Assembly: GCF_032911225.1 (NCBI RefSeq)
Contig: NZ_CP136600.1
Coordinates: 4,278,001-4,342,000, forward strand
DNA from: Thalassotalea fonticola
GTDB lineage: Bacteria > Pseudomonadota > Gammaproteobacteria > Enterobacterales > Alteromonadaceae
Length of the DNA: 64,000 bases
Reading direction: 5' to 3'
Part shown: one piece after another, positions 41,773-52,328 of the stretch
Numbering within the stretch: the first letter of the stretch is position 1
Layout: every line of letters begins with the position of its first letter
Position numbers and translations under genes: made by a program
The notes under the pieces: generated by a model
What the model was told of the DNA's origin: nothing
Database searches by the model: none
Seen by the model: only the letters and a program-made list of their open reading frames with translations

Positions 41773-42585
41773 TTAAGGTTGGGCAGGAACTGAAAATAGT
41801 TGTTTGTCATGCCAACGCAGCATGGTTAGCCTTCCACCCCAAACGCAACCTGTATCAAGTGCGAAAACATTAGGATTTGCTACTTTGCCATTTAAGCTAG
41901 CCCAATGGCCAAATACCCACTTTGTTGTATCTAGTGACCTAGATAAATCAAACCAAGGCGCAAGGTTGGGAGCTGAGTTATATTTTGGGGAATCTTTACT
42001 GGCAAACTCTAAGGAACCATCATTAAAGCAAAAACGCATACGAGTTAAAGCATTAACACTATACCTAAACTGCTCTTCCTCAGTTTTAGCGTCTATCCAG
42101 CTATTTGGAAAATTGCCATACATTACGTTTAGCCAATGAACACGTTGTGTACCTGAAATACGCTGCTGCACAAAATTTGATTGTGTTAAAGCATCCCTAG
42201 GTTGCCATTGCGGTGATAAACCTGCGTGACTCATATAGGCGTTTTCATTGGGAAGTTGCTCTACTAGGGGAAATTGTGCAAGCCAACTCATTAATTCATC
42301 TAGATCAGGTGCATTAAGCAAGTCGTCTAGAAGATCATTTTTTTTGACTTTTTTAATACCAGCATGAACAGCAAGTAAATGTAAATCGTGATTACCTAAA
42401 ACAACTTTAGCACTATTACCTAACGATTTTACCAACCTTAATGTTGCTAAAGAGTCAGGGCCGCGTGCGACTAAGTCGCCGGTAAACCAAATTTGATCGT
42501 TATTAACATCAAAGTTAACCAGCTTCATTAATTGACATAATTCACTATGACAGCCTTGAATATCGCCAATTAAGTAAATATTCAA
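41773..42585 (-). CDS. apaH: Bis(5'-nucleosyl)-tetraphosphatase (symmetrical)
   Basis: A 270-residue metallophosphoesterase that splits Ap4A into two ADP and also decaps Np4-capped RNAs. The motifs are in order: GDIQGCHSEL (7-16), GDLVARGPDS, GNHDLHLLA, and the later histidines in MSHAGLSPQW and GHWASLNG. It follows apaG by 2 bases at the end of the lptD-surA-pdxA-rsmA-apaG-apaH operon. Confidence 0.96.
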   Translation of the reverse strand: MNIYLIGDIQGCHSELCQLMKLVNFDVNNDQIWFTGDLVARGPDSLATLRLVKSLGNSAKVVLGNHDLHLLAVHAGIKKVKKNDLLDDLLNAPDLDELMSWLAQFPLVEQLPNENAYMSHAGLSPQWQPRDALTQSNFVQQRISGTQRVHWLNVMYGNFPNSWIDAKTEEEQFRYSVNALTRMRFCFNDGSLEFASKDSPKYNSAPNLAPWFDLSRSLDTTKWVFGHWASLNGKVANPNVFALDTGCVWGGRLTMLRWHDKQLFSVPAQP

Positions 42586-42587
42586 GG

Positions 42588-42980
42588 TTAGTTAACTATA
42601 TTAGGGATAGAAAGACCAAAAACAGGAATGGCAATTTTATGCTTGTTGCCTTGTAAATCTTTCATCGTATAAAATCCTTCCATGGTGCCAAATGGAGTTT
42701 TTATTATTGAACCGCTTGAGTAACGATAGCGTTGACCGCTTTGTAAAATTGGCTGTTGGCCAACAACACCATCTCCTTCAACAGATACTTTATTACCATC
42801 TGCATCAGTTATTAACCAGCAACGTGATAGTAACTGCAAAGTTTTATTACTATTATTTTCAATAGTAATGGTATAGCTAAAAACAAATCTGTCTTGATAA
42901 TGATCAGACTGCTCTTCTATAAAGTCGACTTGTGTCGAAATTTTAACTAATTGAGCTGGTGATGAGTTTTCTGTTTCCAA
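42588..42980 (-). CDS. apaG: ApaG protein (DUF525)
   Basis: A 130-residue protein with the ApaG beta-sandwich sequence (FSYTITIENNSNKTLQLLSRCWLITDADG, GVVGQQPILQSGQRYRYSSG). Its biochemical role is unsettled; it has been linked to Co2+ resistance and pyrophosphate binding. It lies between rsmA and apaH in the conserved operon. Confidence 0.95.
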   Translation of the reverse strand: METENSSPAQLVKISTQVDFIEEQSDHYQDRFVFSYTITIENNSNKTLQLLSRCWLITDADGNKVSVEGDGVVGQQPILQSGQRYRYSSGSIIKTPFGTMEGFYTMKDLQGNKHKIAIPVFGLSIPNIVN

Positions 42981-42993
42981 TGCAAATCTCCAT

Positions 42994-43803
42994 TTAAAGC
43001 TCTGGCGGATTGTCCGTTAAGTAATTTGCTACAGTGATATAGTCGTGCATACTTAAATTTTCAGGTCTCAAGCTGGCTTTTATACCTAGTTCTTCTAACT
43101 GTTCAGCGCTAATAAGCCTTTTAAAACTATTACGAATTGTTTTACGACGCATGCTAAATGCTTCTCTGGTCACTCGTTCTAACCACTTTACATCTTTTGC
43201 CGGATATTTAATTTCATCATGCGGTATTAAACGCACAATTGCACTGTCAACTTTAGGTGGCGGCTGAAATGCTTCTGGGCCAATTTCCATCACCGGTATT
43301 ACCTGACAATAGTATTGGCACATTATTGATAAGCGACCATAAGTTTTTGAGTTAGGCTCTGCAGCCATTCTATTCACAACTTCTTTTTGCAGCATAAAGT
43401 GCATATCCTTTACTTTATCTTTAAAAGTAAGAAGATGAAAGATTAGAGGGGTAGAAATATTATAAGGCAAATTACCAAATATTCTTAATGGTTGTTCAGC
43501 AGCAAGCGTAGAAAAATCAAATTTTAAGGCATCGGTTTCATGAATGGTTAAATGCTTTGCAATAAACGGGTGGTGGCGCAATCTATGGGCAAGATCCCGG
43601 TCAAGCTCTACCACTGATATATCGCCAGCTCTTTCAATCACCGGTTCAGTTAAAGCACCTAAGCCAGGACCTATTTCAACTAGGTTTTCTCCTGAGCACG
43701 GGTTTATTGCATCTACTATACGGCTAATTACAGCATCGTCATGTAAAAAGTTTTGGCCAAAACGTTTTTTGGCTTGATGACCTAAATGGCTTTTATTACT
43801 CAT
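42994..43803 (-). CDS. rsmA: 16S rRNA (adenine1518/1519-N6)-dimethyltransferase
   Basis: RsmA (KsgA) dimethylates two adjacent adenines near the 3' end of 16S rRNA late in 30S assembly. The protein has 269 residues. The N-terminus [14 protein letters not shown] motif [13 protein letters not shown], and catalytic [11 protein letters not shown] are all present. The start overlaps the pdxA stop by 4 bases (ATGA-type), indicating translational coupling. Confidence 0.96.
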   Translation of the reverse strand: MSNKSHLGHQAKKRFGQNFLHDDAVISRIVDAINPCSGENLVEIGPGLGALTEPVIERAGDISVVELDRDLAHRLRHHPFIAKHLTIHETDALKFDFSTLAAEQPLRIFGNLPYNISTPLIFHLLTFKDKVKDMHFMLQKEVVNRMAAEPNSKTYGRLSIMCQYYCQVIPVMEIGPEAFQPPPKVDSAIVRLIPHDEIKYPAKDVKWLERVTREAFSMRRKTIRNSFKRLISAEQLEELGIKASLRPENLSMHDYITVANYLTDNPPEL

Positions 43804-44783
43804 TGCTGATTTTGCACCAGGTTAATTGCATTATTCATTGCTGCTCTGAAACTTCCTGTATCGGCATTTAATGAGCCGGCAAGGTCAATTGCAGTACCGT
43901 GATCTACCGATGTTCTAATAAACGGCAGTCCTAGAGTTATATTTACCGACGCGCCAAAGCCTTTATATTTAAGAACGGGTAAGCCTTGATCATGATACAT
44001 AGCTAAAACAGCATCTGCATCGTCTAGGTATTTTGGTTGAAAAATAGTATCTGCGGGTAAAGGACCAACCAAGTGCATACCTTCTGCCCGTAGTGACTCT
44101 AGAGCCGGACTAATGACTTCAATTTCTTCTTTACCTAAATGGCCATCTTCACCAGCATGAGGGTTTAAGCCGCAAACATAAATTTTTGGCTCTTTGATAC
44201 CAAATTTTTCTTTTAGATCTTTATGTAGTATACGTGTAATCTTTTGAATTCGTTCAAAGGTTATCGCTTTTGACACATAAGCTAAAGGGATATGAGTTGT
44301 CATCAATGAAACTCGTAGACCTTCAGTTGCAAGCATCATCACCACATCAATACAGTTTGCTTGTTGAGCAAAATATTCAGTATGACCGCTAAAAGGGATG
44401 CCAGCTTGGTTAATCAAGCCCTTATGAACAGGACCTGTGACGATCGCTTTAAACTCACTTGACATGTTCCCTTCACAAGCAAGCCTTAATGTTTCAACAA
44501 CATAGGCACCGTTATTAGCGTTTAAAACGCCAGGTTGACACGAGTCGGCTAATTTTACCGGTAATACGTCCAAGCTACCTGCTTGATGTTCTTTTGCTGT
44601 TGCCGAACTGTCATAAATATTAATATTCAAAGGCAAATCTAATTGTTTCGCCCGCTGCTTTAACAACTCAGGATCTGCAATAGCAACAAGTTGAACTGGC
44701 CAGTTTTCTTGAGCCAGCTGTATTAATATATCAGGGCCTACGCCCGCAGGCTCTCCTGGAGTAATGGCTACTTTATTAACCAT
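43800..44783 (-). CDS. pdxA: 4-hydroxythreonine-4-phosphate dehydrogenase
   Basis: A 327-residue enzyme of the DXP-dependent pyridoxal phosphate pathway; it oxidises 4-phosphohydroxy-L-threonine. Metal-binding histidines are seen in [20 protein letters not shown] and [15 protein letters not shown]. The phosphate-binding start EPAGVGPD and the C-terminal RTSVDHGTA are conserved. It starts 2 bases after surA ends. Confidence 0.96.
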   Translation of the reverse strand: MVNKVAITPGEPAGVGPDILIQLAQENWPVQLVAIADPELLKQRAKQLDLPLNINIYDSSATAKEHQAGSLDVLPVKLADSCQPGVLNANNGAYVVETLRLACEGNMSSEFKAIVTGPVHKGLINQAGIPFSGHTEYFAQQANCIDVVMMLATEGLRVSLMTTHIPLAYVSKAITFERIQKITRILHKDLKEKFGIKEPKIYVCGLNPHAGEDGHLGKEEIEVISPALESLRAEGMHLVGPLPADTIFQPKYLDDADAVLAMYHDQGLPVLKYKGFGASVNITLGLPFIRTSVDHGTAIDLAGSLNADTGSFRAAMNNAINLVQNQQ

Positions 44784-44785
44784 TA

Positions 44786-46096
44786 CTATTCACCTTCATC
44801 ATCAAAAATTTCAATGTATGCTTCGTCTCGTGTTTCTTTCATCCATCGAATGGCTTCAACGCCAAATTTTCTATTGAATAACAAACTATAGGCACGGTTT
44901 TCATTAATTTGATCGGTTGCATCTAAATTTCTTTTACCGGTTAGTTGCACTAAATGCCATCCAAAAGATGAACGAAATGGTGGATGAAATTCATCAACTT
45001 CTAGCGTAGACAAGGCATTTGCAAATACCGGGTCGTAACTGCTTGGATCTGCCCAGCCTAAATCACCACCTCTAGTTGCTGTTGGCCCTTCAGAATGCTC
45101 ACGAGCTAAAGTGTCAAAATCAGCCTCACCTGCATTTATTTGTGCTAAGAAATCCAGTAATATTTTTTCTGCTTTCTCTTCAGATAATATAATTGAAGGT
45201 TCAATTAAAATATGGCGCGATTTAACTTCACTTATTTCTACCGTTTCTTTACCGCGGATGTCTAAAATTTTAATAATGTTAAAACCTAGACCGGTGCGAA
45301 TGGGTCCAAACACTTCACCTTGTTTCTTACCATCAACTAATTCAGCAAATAAGGTCGGCATTTCATTAATACCGCGCCAACCAATATCACCACCTTCTAA
45401 TGCACTTGGTGCGCCGGAAGAGGCAATAGCGATTTTCTTAAAATCAGAGCCGTTATTTAATAAATCAATAACTTTATCTGCTCGGCTTTTTGCATCAACT
45501 AAGTCATCTTGAGTTGGTTCATCAGGAAAGCTAATTAAAATATGACCAATATTATATTCAACATCAGCATTTTTTTGTTGTTTCATTAATTCAACAAGAT
45601 TAGAAATTTCTTGTGGGCTAATGGCAACACGGCGACGTACGTTGGCTTTTCTAACTTCATTAGTGATCATTTCAGTACGAATACCTTCACGATAACTCTC
45701 ATAATTAACGCCATCAGCCACTAATTTTTGCCTAAATTGTTCAGTTGTCATACCGCCATTATCTTTGGCTACAGAAGCAATTGCTGCGTCTAATTGTGCA
45801 TCACCAATTTGCACCCCCATGCGCTCACCCATTTGGATTAATAAACTATCGTTTATTAATTTTTCCATTGCTTGGGTACGTAGCGCTGCGTCAGATGGTA
45901 AACTTTGCTTTTCAGCTAAAGCCTGCTTCTTAACATTATTTACCAGCTCGTCGATTTCTGATTCAAGCACTACACCGGAATTTACAACTGCGACTACTTT
46001 ATCTAATTCTAATTCTTTTGCATTGACAACAGTTGTTGTTATAGCGCTGCTTACTATGCCTGAAATGATAAAGGCAATTTTGATTATTGTTTTCAT
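44786..46096 (-). CDS. surA: Periplasmic chaperone / peptidyl-prolyl isomerase SurA
   Basis: SurA escorts outer-membrane proteins such as LptD across the periplasm. The 436-residue protein has a signal peptide (to about VNAKE), a helical N-terminal chaperone domain (28-170), two parvulin domains (about 180-280 and 290-390, each with GGDIGW or GGDLGW), and a C-terminal helix. It sits between lptD and pdxA, as in E. coli. Confidence 0.95.
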   Translation of the reverse strand: MKTIIKIAFIISGIVSSAITTTVVNAKELELDKVVAVVNSGVVLESEIDELVNNVKKQALAEKQSLPSDAALRTQAMEKLINDSLLIQMGERMGVQIGDAQLDAAIASVAKDNGGMTTEQFRQKLVADGVNYESYREGIRTEMITNEVRKANVRRRVAISPQEISNLVELMKQQKNADVEYNIGHILISFPDEPTQDDLVDAKSRADKVIDLLNNGSDFKKIAIASSGAPSALEGGDIGWRGINEMPTLFAELVDGKKQGEVFGPIRTGLGFNIIKILDIRGKETVEISEVKSRHILIEPSIILSEEKAEKILLDFLAQINAGEADFDTLAREHSEGPTATRGGDLGWADPSSYDPVFANALSTLEVDEFHPPFRSSFGWHLVQLTGKRNLDATDQINENRAYSLLFNRKFGVEAIRWMKETRDEAYIEIFDDEGE

Positions 46097-46196
46097 GGAA
46101 TAAAATCTACGGTTATTTATTTCGAATTTGTTAAATTTATTTGAAAGTTCAACTTATTAAAATCTATTTTACTTTTAATGTTGGCCCAAATATGAC

Positions 46197-48482
46197 TTAG
46201 TTACTTAGAAAATACGGGCGTTTGTAGCCAAATATGCCTGATTCTAACATATCATCTATAGGAAGTGGTTTTTGATTTCCACCTAATCCTTTAAGAATAA
46301 ACTGTAGCATAAAACCATTATCAAATTCATCGCGATTTTCATTACTAAAATCTTGCTCATCTAAATTAGTATTTATATTGCGATAAACGGCAAATCGTAC
46401 AGCCCAACAGCAACTTTCATATTGCACCCCACCATAGGCTTCAAGTGACCGTTTTCTGATTAAATCATGAGTTACCCGGCCAACAAATTGCCAATCTTCA
46501 TTGATTGGAAAACTTGATAACGCTGATGCTTGCTCAATTGGCACACCCGAAACATTTTCAATATAGCGATGACTCAACTGAAAAATATTACTATTATCTT
46601 TACGGTAATCTATGCTTACATGGCTTTTGTCGGTGCGTTTATTCTCTGTATCGTACTGAATATCAGATTGAAATTGCCATCGCCGAGCTAGCTGAATAAA
46701 CATATCAGCTGCAAGAGCCGAAGAATCTTCTCGTTTACCTTCCTCATCGAAACTAATGTTACTATCATCTAAGTAAAATATACGACCTACGCTAAGGTGA
46801 AATAGTTCCGTATTAGTTTTATCTAAAAGTCGAGTTGTCGCACCAATAGATACTTGATCAGCTTCTGCGATTCTATCTAAGCCACTAAATCTTCGGTCTC
46901 TAAATAAACCATCAAAATCGTCCTGTAGGGGAGAGGTATCATAAATAAATATATCGCTTTGATCTTTTTCTGGAATATATAAATATTGAATCTGTGGCTC
47001 AAATGTGTGGGTCATATCTTCAACAAAAAAAGAGGTATCTCTGTCAAAGTTCAGGCCAGTATGTATTCTAACTTTTGGTAAGGTTCTATCTGCATCTTCA
47101 GTAATATTAAGTCCCGTAGATATATTAACGGTATCAATATTATCTTGTTGGTAAGCGGTATGCATCACTCTAAAGTCAGAATTAATAAACCAACCAGGTT
47201 TTGAATATGGAATGGAAAGTCCTGCTTCTATGTGTAACCTATCAGCCGTTGGTAAATCCTCATCAGATATATCAAAGTGCGAGTATTCACTATAAATATT
47301 CAGGGTGCTATTGAGAAAGCCTAATGGTTGATAAAGGTCGAATTCCAATTGTGGCAACGTTCGGTAACTAGGGTTATTTTCGCCGAGTACTTTAAAGTCT
47401 TGTACCTTAAACGTTGAATGCCAGTTATTAGCAAAATATGATAGTTCACCTATGCGCCATAAATATGCTTCCGATTTGCTAAATTGTTTACTGCCTATAT
47501 CGACTAAGTAATTATCATCACTGATATCACTGTAATCTACATACACTCGATAATCATTGGCAAATGTACCTGCATGCTGAAACCTTGCTAAATAACGGGC
47601 ATCATCGTTATTTATTAATTCTTCGTCTTTATCTAAATATTCTAAATCTATTTGCCCAAATTGCTGATCAGTCAAATATCTAAATTCTGTGTTTAATTGA
47701 GTGCCACGCTTTGACATATAATACGGGGTGATGGTGGCGTCCATATTATCAGCAATATTCCAATAAAAAGGTACGCCGAACTGAGCTCCCTTATTATTAG
47801 ATGAAGATATAACAGGGTATAATAAACCTGTTTTACGCTCATCTGTAAGTGGGAAGTTAAAGTAAGGAAGATAAAAAACAGGGACGTCTTTTACTCTAAA
47901 TACTGTGTTCCAAGCCTCTCCTTCATTATCTTCAGTCGATAAATTAATTTCACTTGCTGATAGTTGCCAGTCAGGTACTGTTTCAACACAAGTAGTAAAG
48001 CTTGAATCTGTTAGTGTTGCGCCTTGTTCACTTATTTTTATTTCACCAGCCGCACCTCTCGCTGATGATGAATGTAATTGATATTGAGAGTTTGATAAGA
48101 CCATTTTTTTATCAATGGAGCTTGCTATTAAACCATCAGAATTTATGGTCATAGAGCTATCTTGAAAACGGGTATTACCAGTAGCTGATATTTTACCATT
48201 TACTCTGTCGACCAGTATTTCGTCAGCTGCTATTTTTTTATCAGCAGAAGCTAGTTTAACCCCTCCAGAAAAACGGGTTGTCTGATTTTTTTCAACGTAT
48301 GATTTTTTTGACTCTATTAAAATAGATTGTTGGTCGAGCAGTGTTGGGTTTTCTAGAGTAATAGGGGCAGGAACAGGAATAGGGCACTTGACTATTAATG
48401 GTTGAATGTCATTTTCAGCAGCGATAGCAACGCTATTAGCAGCTAATAAAATGACCAAAAGTAAACTACGGGTGTGTGACAT
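46197..48482 (-). CDS. lptD: LPS-assembly protein LptD
   Basis: A 761-residue outer-membrane barrel that, with LptE, inserts LPS into the outer leaflet. A signal peptide (1-22) precedes the periplasmic beta-jellyroll OstA domain (about 50-180), followed by the large barrel. The four cysteines needed for the two inter-domain disulfides are present: one in IVKCPIP, one in FTTCVETVPDW, and the pair in YESCCWAVRF. It is the first gene of the operon running down to apaH and is divergent from amgK. Confidence 0.95.
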   Translation of the reverse strand: MSHTRSLLLVILLAANSVAIAAENDIQPLIVKCPIPVPAPITLENPTLLDQQSILIESKKSYVEKNQTTRFSGGVKLASADKKIAADEILVDRVNGKISATGNTRFQDSSMTINSDGLIASSIDKKMVLSNSQYQLHSSSARGAAGEIKISEQGATLTDSSFTTCVETVPDWQLSASEINLSTEDNEGEAWNTVFRVKDVPVFYLPYFNFPLTDERKTGLLYPVISSSNNKGAQFGVPFYWNIADNMDATITPYYMSKRGTQLNTEFRYLTDQQFGQIDLEYLDKDEELINNDDARYLARFQHAGTFANDYRVYVDYSDISDDNYLVDIGSKQFSKSEAYLWRIGELSYFANNWHSTFKVQDFKVLGENNPSYRTLPQLEFDLYQPLGFLNSTLNIYSEYSHFDISDEDLPTADRLHIEAGLSIPYSKPGWFINSDFRVMHTAYQQDNIDTVNISTGLNITEDADRTLPKVRIHTGLNFDRDTSFFVEDMTHTFEPQIQYLYIPEKDQSDIFIYDTSPLQDDFDGLFRDRRFSGLDRIAEADQVSIGATTRLLDKTNTELFHLSVGRIFYLDDSNISFDEEGKREDSSALAADMFIQLARRWQFQSDIQYDTENKRTDKSHVSIDYRKDNSNIFQLSHRYIENVSGVPIEQASALSSFPINEDWQFVGRVTHDLIRKRSLEAYGGVQYESCCWAVRFAVYRNINTNLDEQDFSNENRDEFDNGFMLQFILKGLGGNQKPLPIDDMLESGIFGYKRPYFLSN

Positions 48483-48704
48483 GCATAGTCCGGTAAATAA
48501 ATGCTGCTTTGATCTGCAAAATTATTAACCTCAAAGATAATTGAGTTTTTACAGACTTTTTAATTATTATTACAATACAATAAGTTTAACATAGCTTTAG
48601 GCAATAATTTTACTAATAATTCAACAAATTATATTTTAGTATTTTTCATTAAGGTATATTGTAGTTAATTCTAGTTTATTCACATCAAATTTTGGGTACT
48701 TTCT

Positions 48705-49715
48705 TTGTCTGCTCTAACTCGTAAGCAAAAGCTTGAAGCTTGGTTGGCTCATCTATTTCCAGATGATTTATTCAGTATTAACCCTCTAACTGGTGATGCC
48801 GGTTTCAGAATTTATTACCGTTTAATTATGGAAGAAAACAGCTATATCATCGTCGATGCACCACCTGAACAATTGAACAATTTGGCGTTTGTAAGTTTAG
48901 CCCATTGTTTTCGTTCAGCCGGATTAATTGTGCCTGAAATCATTTACTACGATGAAACAAATGGCTTTATTTGTATATCGGATTTTGGCGATACTCTATT
49001 GAGTGATCAACTTAATAAAACCACGATAGCTGAGCTCTATGAAAAAGCGATAAAATTGTTACCAAAAATTCAAAATGTAAAAGCGCAAGAACAGTGGCCA
49101 CTGCCAATTTATGATGCAGCGTTTTTACAGCTAGAAATGGATATTTTCAGCGAGTGGTTATTGCAAAAGCATCTAAATATTTGTTTAACGAATGATGAAA
49201 TAAAGCAATTGCAACAATGTTTCGATTTGTTGATAACAAGTGCACTAGAGCAACCACAAGTAACCGTACATCGCGACTTTCACAGTCGTAACTTAATGTT
49301 AATTGAAAGTGGTGATATCGCTGTAATCGATTTTCAGGATGCTGTTACTGGGCCATTTACCTATGATTTGGTTTCATTACTTAGAGATTGCTATGTACGT
49401 TGGGATGACGAATTGATCGAACCACATATTAACCATTATTATTTAAATAGTAATGTCGATGTTAGTTATCAGCAATTTAAGCGTTGGTTTGATTTCATGG
49501 GTTTACAACGTCATATTAAAGCGAGCGGAATTTTTGCCCGTTTATATCATCGAGATGGTAAACAGGGGTATTTAAAAGACATTCCCTTAACATTGTCTTA
49601 TATAGTCGATATTGCCGGAAAGTATCCAGAGTTAAGTTGGTTAAGTCATGTAGTTAAAAATAAAGTAATCCCGAACATTAAAGCACTTGAAACTGTGAAC
49701 AAGGTTGAAGTATGA
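48705..49715 (+). CDS. amgK: N-acetylmuramate/N-acetylglucosamine kinase
   Basis: A 336-residue APH-fold sugar kinase. In Pseudomonas, AmgK makes MurNAc-1-phosphate in a peptidoglycan recycling route that bypasses de novo UDP-MurNAc synthesis. The catalytic loop VTVHRDFHSRNLML and the metal-binding aspartate in AVIDFQDAVTGP are intact. The start is TTG at 48705, preceded by TGGGT. The stop overlaps the murU start (ATGA-type), and MurU does the next step. Confidence 0.9.
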   Translation: MSALTRKQKLEAWLAHLFPDDLFSINPLTGDAGFRIYYRLIMEENSYIIVDAPPEQLNNLAFVSLAHCFRSAGLIVPEIIYYDETNGFICISDFGDTLLSDQLNKTTIAELYEKAIKLLPKIQNVKAQEQWPLPIYDAAFLQLEMDIFSEWLLQKHLNICLTNDEIKQLQQCFDLLITSALEQPQVTVHRDFHSRNLMLIESGDIAVIDFQDAVTGPFTYDLVSLLRDCYVRWDDELIEPHINHYYLNSNVDVSYQQFKRWFDFMGLQRHIKASGIFARLYHRDGKQGYLKDIPLTLSYIVDIAGKYPELSWLSHVVKNKVIPNIKALETVNKVEV

Positions 49716-50398
49716 AGGCAATGATTTTAGCGGCAGGACGCGGCGAAAGAATGAAACCTCTAACCGACAATTGCCCTAAACCTTTATTGAAGGTAGCAGG
49801 AATATCTTTGATAGAACATCATTTGAATAATCTTAAGGCGGCAGGCATTACTGACATTATTATTAATCATGCTTGGCTAGGTAAGCAGATAGAAGAGTAT
49901 TTTGACGATGGTAAGAAGTTTGGCGTCTCAATTAAATATAGTGCGGAGCTTGATGGTGCATTAGAAACTGCCGGCGGGATTGTTAAAGCATTGCCTTTAT
50001 TGGGAAATAAGCCTTTTTTAATTGTTAATGGTGACATTTATTGTCAGTACCCATTTAAACAACTACCAGTATTAAAAGAGGGGGAGTTAGCTCACTTGAT
50101 TTTGGTCAAAAACCCTGAACATAACCGACAAGGGGATTTTGCCTTTAGTAATGGCAAGAGTAATGACAAATTAAAGTGGGGTAAAGAACTTACTAATAAA
50201 TATACTTATTCTGGTATAGGGCTATATCAGCCTAAATTATTTGCCAATATGAAGATTGAAAAAGCACCATTAGCACCCATCTTAATTGAAGCTATGAAAA
50301 AGGATGGTATAACAGGTAGTTTATATCCCGGCTTATGGAGCGATATTGGAACACCTGAGCGACTAGCACAAATTAATAAACAAATAATGGAAAAGTAA
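49712..50398 (+). CDS. murU: N-acetylmuramate-1-phosphate uridylyltransferase
   Basis: A 228-residue nucleotidyltransferase that turns MurNAc-1-phosphate into UDP-MurNAc. The N-terminal motif MILAAGRGERMKPLTDNCPKPLL is the sugar-nucleotide signature, with NGDIYC and GLWSDIGTPERL later. It overlaps amgK by 4 bases, forming the recycling pair. This pathway avoids MurA, the fosfomycin target. Confidence 0.92.
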   Translation: MKAMILAAGRGERMKPLTDNCPKPLLKVAGISLIEHHLNNLKAAGITDIIINHAWLGKQIEEYFDDGKKFGVSIKYSAELDGALETAGGIVKALPLLGNKPFLIVNGDIYCQYPFKQLPVLKEGELAHLILVKNPEHNRQGDFAFSNGKSNDKLKWGKELTNKYTYSGIGLYQPKLFANMKIEKAPLAPILIEAMKKDGITGSLYPGLWSDIGTPERLAQINKQIMEK

Positions 50399-50399
50399 T

Positions 50400-51188
50400 A
50401 TGCGAATTTGGGGAAAAGTATTCGGTTTTGCGCTAGGGTTTATGGCGGGTCGAATAATTGGCGCAATTATTGGTTTATGGTTAGGTCATAAGTTTGATCA
50501 AGGTATGGGCATAGACTTCAACGCGTTCAATAAACAAAACGATAATGAACGTCAAAATGCCTTTTTTAAAGCGACGTTTTCGGTGATGGGCCATATAACC
50601 AAAGCGAGTGGTCGTGTTACCGAAGATGAAATTGCCTTTGCTCGTGGTGCTATGAAGCGTTGGGGATTAAATCAAAATACCACGACAATTGCCCAACAAG
50701 CATTTAATCAAGGCAAACAGGAGTTTTTTGACTTAGATAAACAACTAAGACAATTAAAGAGTTCTTGTTTTGGTCGACATGACTTATTGCAAATGTTTAT
50801 TGAAATTCAAATTCAAGCGGCCTTTGCTGATGGTGAACTGCACCCTAAAGAGCGCCAAATCCTGCACAAGATTGCACGAAGTTTAGGCATATCGGCGCGA
50901 GAATTAGACTTTTTGTTAGATCGAATTGTTGCCGGAGAACAGTTCCATCAAGGCGGCGCAAAAACGCCTCAACAAGCGAAAACCCAATTGGAAAATGCTT
51001 ATAAGATTCTTGGCGTTACTTCGAACACTGAGCATAAAGACGTGAAAAAAGCCTATCGCAAATTAATGTCTCAACATCACCCGGATAAACTTGTCGCGAA
51101 AGGCTTGCCACCAGAATTGATGGAAGACGCGAAACAAAAAGCGCAAGATATTCAAGCGGCATACGAATTAATTTCCGCCCAAAAATAA
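50400..51188 (+). CDS. djlA: Membrane-anchored DnaJ-like co-chaperone DjlA
   Basis: A 262-residue type III DnaJ protein. A glycine-rich N-terminal membrane segment (GFALGFMAGRIIGAIIGLWLG, with possible dimerising G motifs) is followed by a TerB-like helical region (about 50-165). A C-terminal J domain (about 197-262, with the HPD motif in SQHHPDKL) stimulates DnaK. It starts 1 base after murU. E. coli places djlA beside lptD; here the amgK-murU pair intervenes. Confidence 0.93.
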   Translation: MRIWGKVFGFALGFMAGRIIGAIIGLWLGHKFDQGMGIDFNAFNKQNDNERQNAFFKATFSVMGHITKASGRVTEDEIAFARGAMKRWGLNQNTTTIAQQAFNQGKQEFFDLDKQLRQLKSSCFGRHDLLQMFIEIQIQAAFADGELHPKERQILHKIARSLGISARELDFLLDRIVAGEQFHQGGAKTPQQAKTQLENAYKILGVTSNTEHKDVKKAYRKLMSQHHPDKLVAKGLPPELMEDAKQKAQDIQAAYELISAQK

Positions 51189-51199
51189 ACGCATTAATT

Positions 51200-51255
51200 G
51201 TAGGGTCAGAGTCAAATTAAATAACTTTTGATATTTAATTTGACTCTGACCCTAC
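51200..51255. repeat. Long 23-bp inverted repeat (GGGTCAGAGTC type) between djlA and the lipid A acyltransferase gene
   Basis: The arms 51200-51222 and 51233-51255 are perfect complements; the outer part reads GTAGGGTCAGAGTCAAATTA. The loop is about 10 bases. It sits between two convergent genes, so it can act as a terminator. The GGGTCAGAGTC core also resembles a REP-type repeat seen widely in marine gammaproteobacteria (from memory). Confidence 0.9.
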
Positions 51256-51258
51256 TTT

Positions 51259-52197
51259 TTAATCGTAAAATTTAGGATCGGTTTTATTTGGTCTGGTTTT
51301 AAACCTACGATGCAGCCACATGTATTGCTCAGGCTCGCGTAGAATAGCCTGCTCCACCAGTTGATTTATTCTTATAATGTCTTGTTCATCATCACCGCTT
51401 GGGAAGTTTTCAAGTGCCGGTAAAAATTCTAGAATATAACCACTATCATCAGGCAAACGTCTAGGGATCAACATTAACGTTTTTACATTTTTGACTTTAG
51501 CAAATAACATTGTGCCGATAGTCGATGCAGTATGCTCTACATTAAAAAAAGGAACAAAAATAGAACGTTTTCGGCCATAATCCTGATCAGGTAAATACAC
51601 GCAAGTCTCTTTTGCTCTAAGTGCTTTTATCATACCTTTAACATCGGTTTTATCGATCATGTACTTGTTTGAACGAGAGCGACCGCTATGCTGAAAATAC
51701 TCCATTAATTCATTATGATTTGGACGATAAAAAGCCACGGTTGGATGAACATGACCGGTTGCGCGACCTGAAAATTCCAGACTAAGGTAATGCAAGGTGA
51801 GTAATAAAATGCCACTGCCATCAGCTTTTGCTTGTTCTAGATGCTCTAGCCCAGAAACCGTAATTTTCCGCTTTACCCGCCAATCAGGCCACCACCAGCC
51901 CATGCCGGTTTCAAATAAGCCAATACCTGTGTTTTCAAAATTCTTTTTCAGCATTACCTGGCGTTCTTGCTCAGAAAGTTGTGGAAAACAAACAGCAATG
52001 TTTTTCTTGGCAACTTTTAAGCGTGTGCCGCCAAACTTCATCATTAAGCGGCCAACCATACGACCCATCGTAAGTTGCACTTTATAAGGCAACCAGGAAA
52101 TAGTGTACAAAATGATAACACCGAGCCAGGTTAGCCAATATTTTGGCAATAGGAAGCTAAGTTTAAATTTTTCTTGTATAACTTTATTTTTGCTCAA
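51259..52197 (-). CDS. Lipid A biosynthesis acyltransferase (LpxL/LpxM family)
   Basis: A 312-residue inner-membrane enzyme that adds a secondary acyl chain to Kdo2-lipid IVA. An N-terminal membrane anchor (about 15-35) precedes the catalytic HX4E motif LHYLSLE (near 136-142), the segments FYRPNHNELMEY and LPDQDYGRKRSIFVPFF, and the terminal YMWLHRRFKTRP. LpxL versus LpxM or LpxP cannot be decided from sequence alone. It ends 4 bases from the long inverted repeat at 51200-51255. Confidence 0.88.
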   Translation of the reverse strand: MSKNKVIQEKFKLSFLLPKYWLTWLGVIILYTISWLPYKVQLTMGRMVGRLMMKFGGTRLKVAKKNIAVCFPQLSEQERQVMLKKNFENTGIGLFETGMGWWWPDWRVKRKITVSGLEHLEQAKADGSGILLLTLHYLSLEFSGRATGHVHPTVAFYRPNHNELMEYFQHSGRSRSNKYMIDKTDVKGMIKALRAKETCVYLPDQDYGRKRSIFVPFFNVEHTASTIGTMLFAKVKNVKTLMLIPRRLPDDSGYILEFLPALENFPSGDDEQDIIRINQLVEQAILREPEQYMWLHRRFKTRPNKTDPKFYD

Positions 52198-52328
52198 GGA
52201 TCAATCAACTCATTGAAAAGCTTATGTTACACTATACTCAATAACACAAATAATTACCTGTTTAGGTCTAAGTTGAGTATCGAACTAGCATTTAGTATTC
52301 AACTATTATATCCATTTTGGAAACCAGT

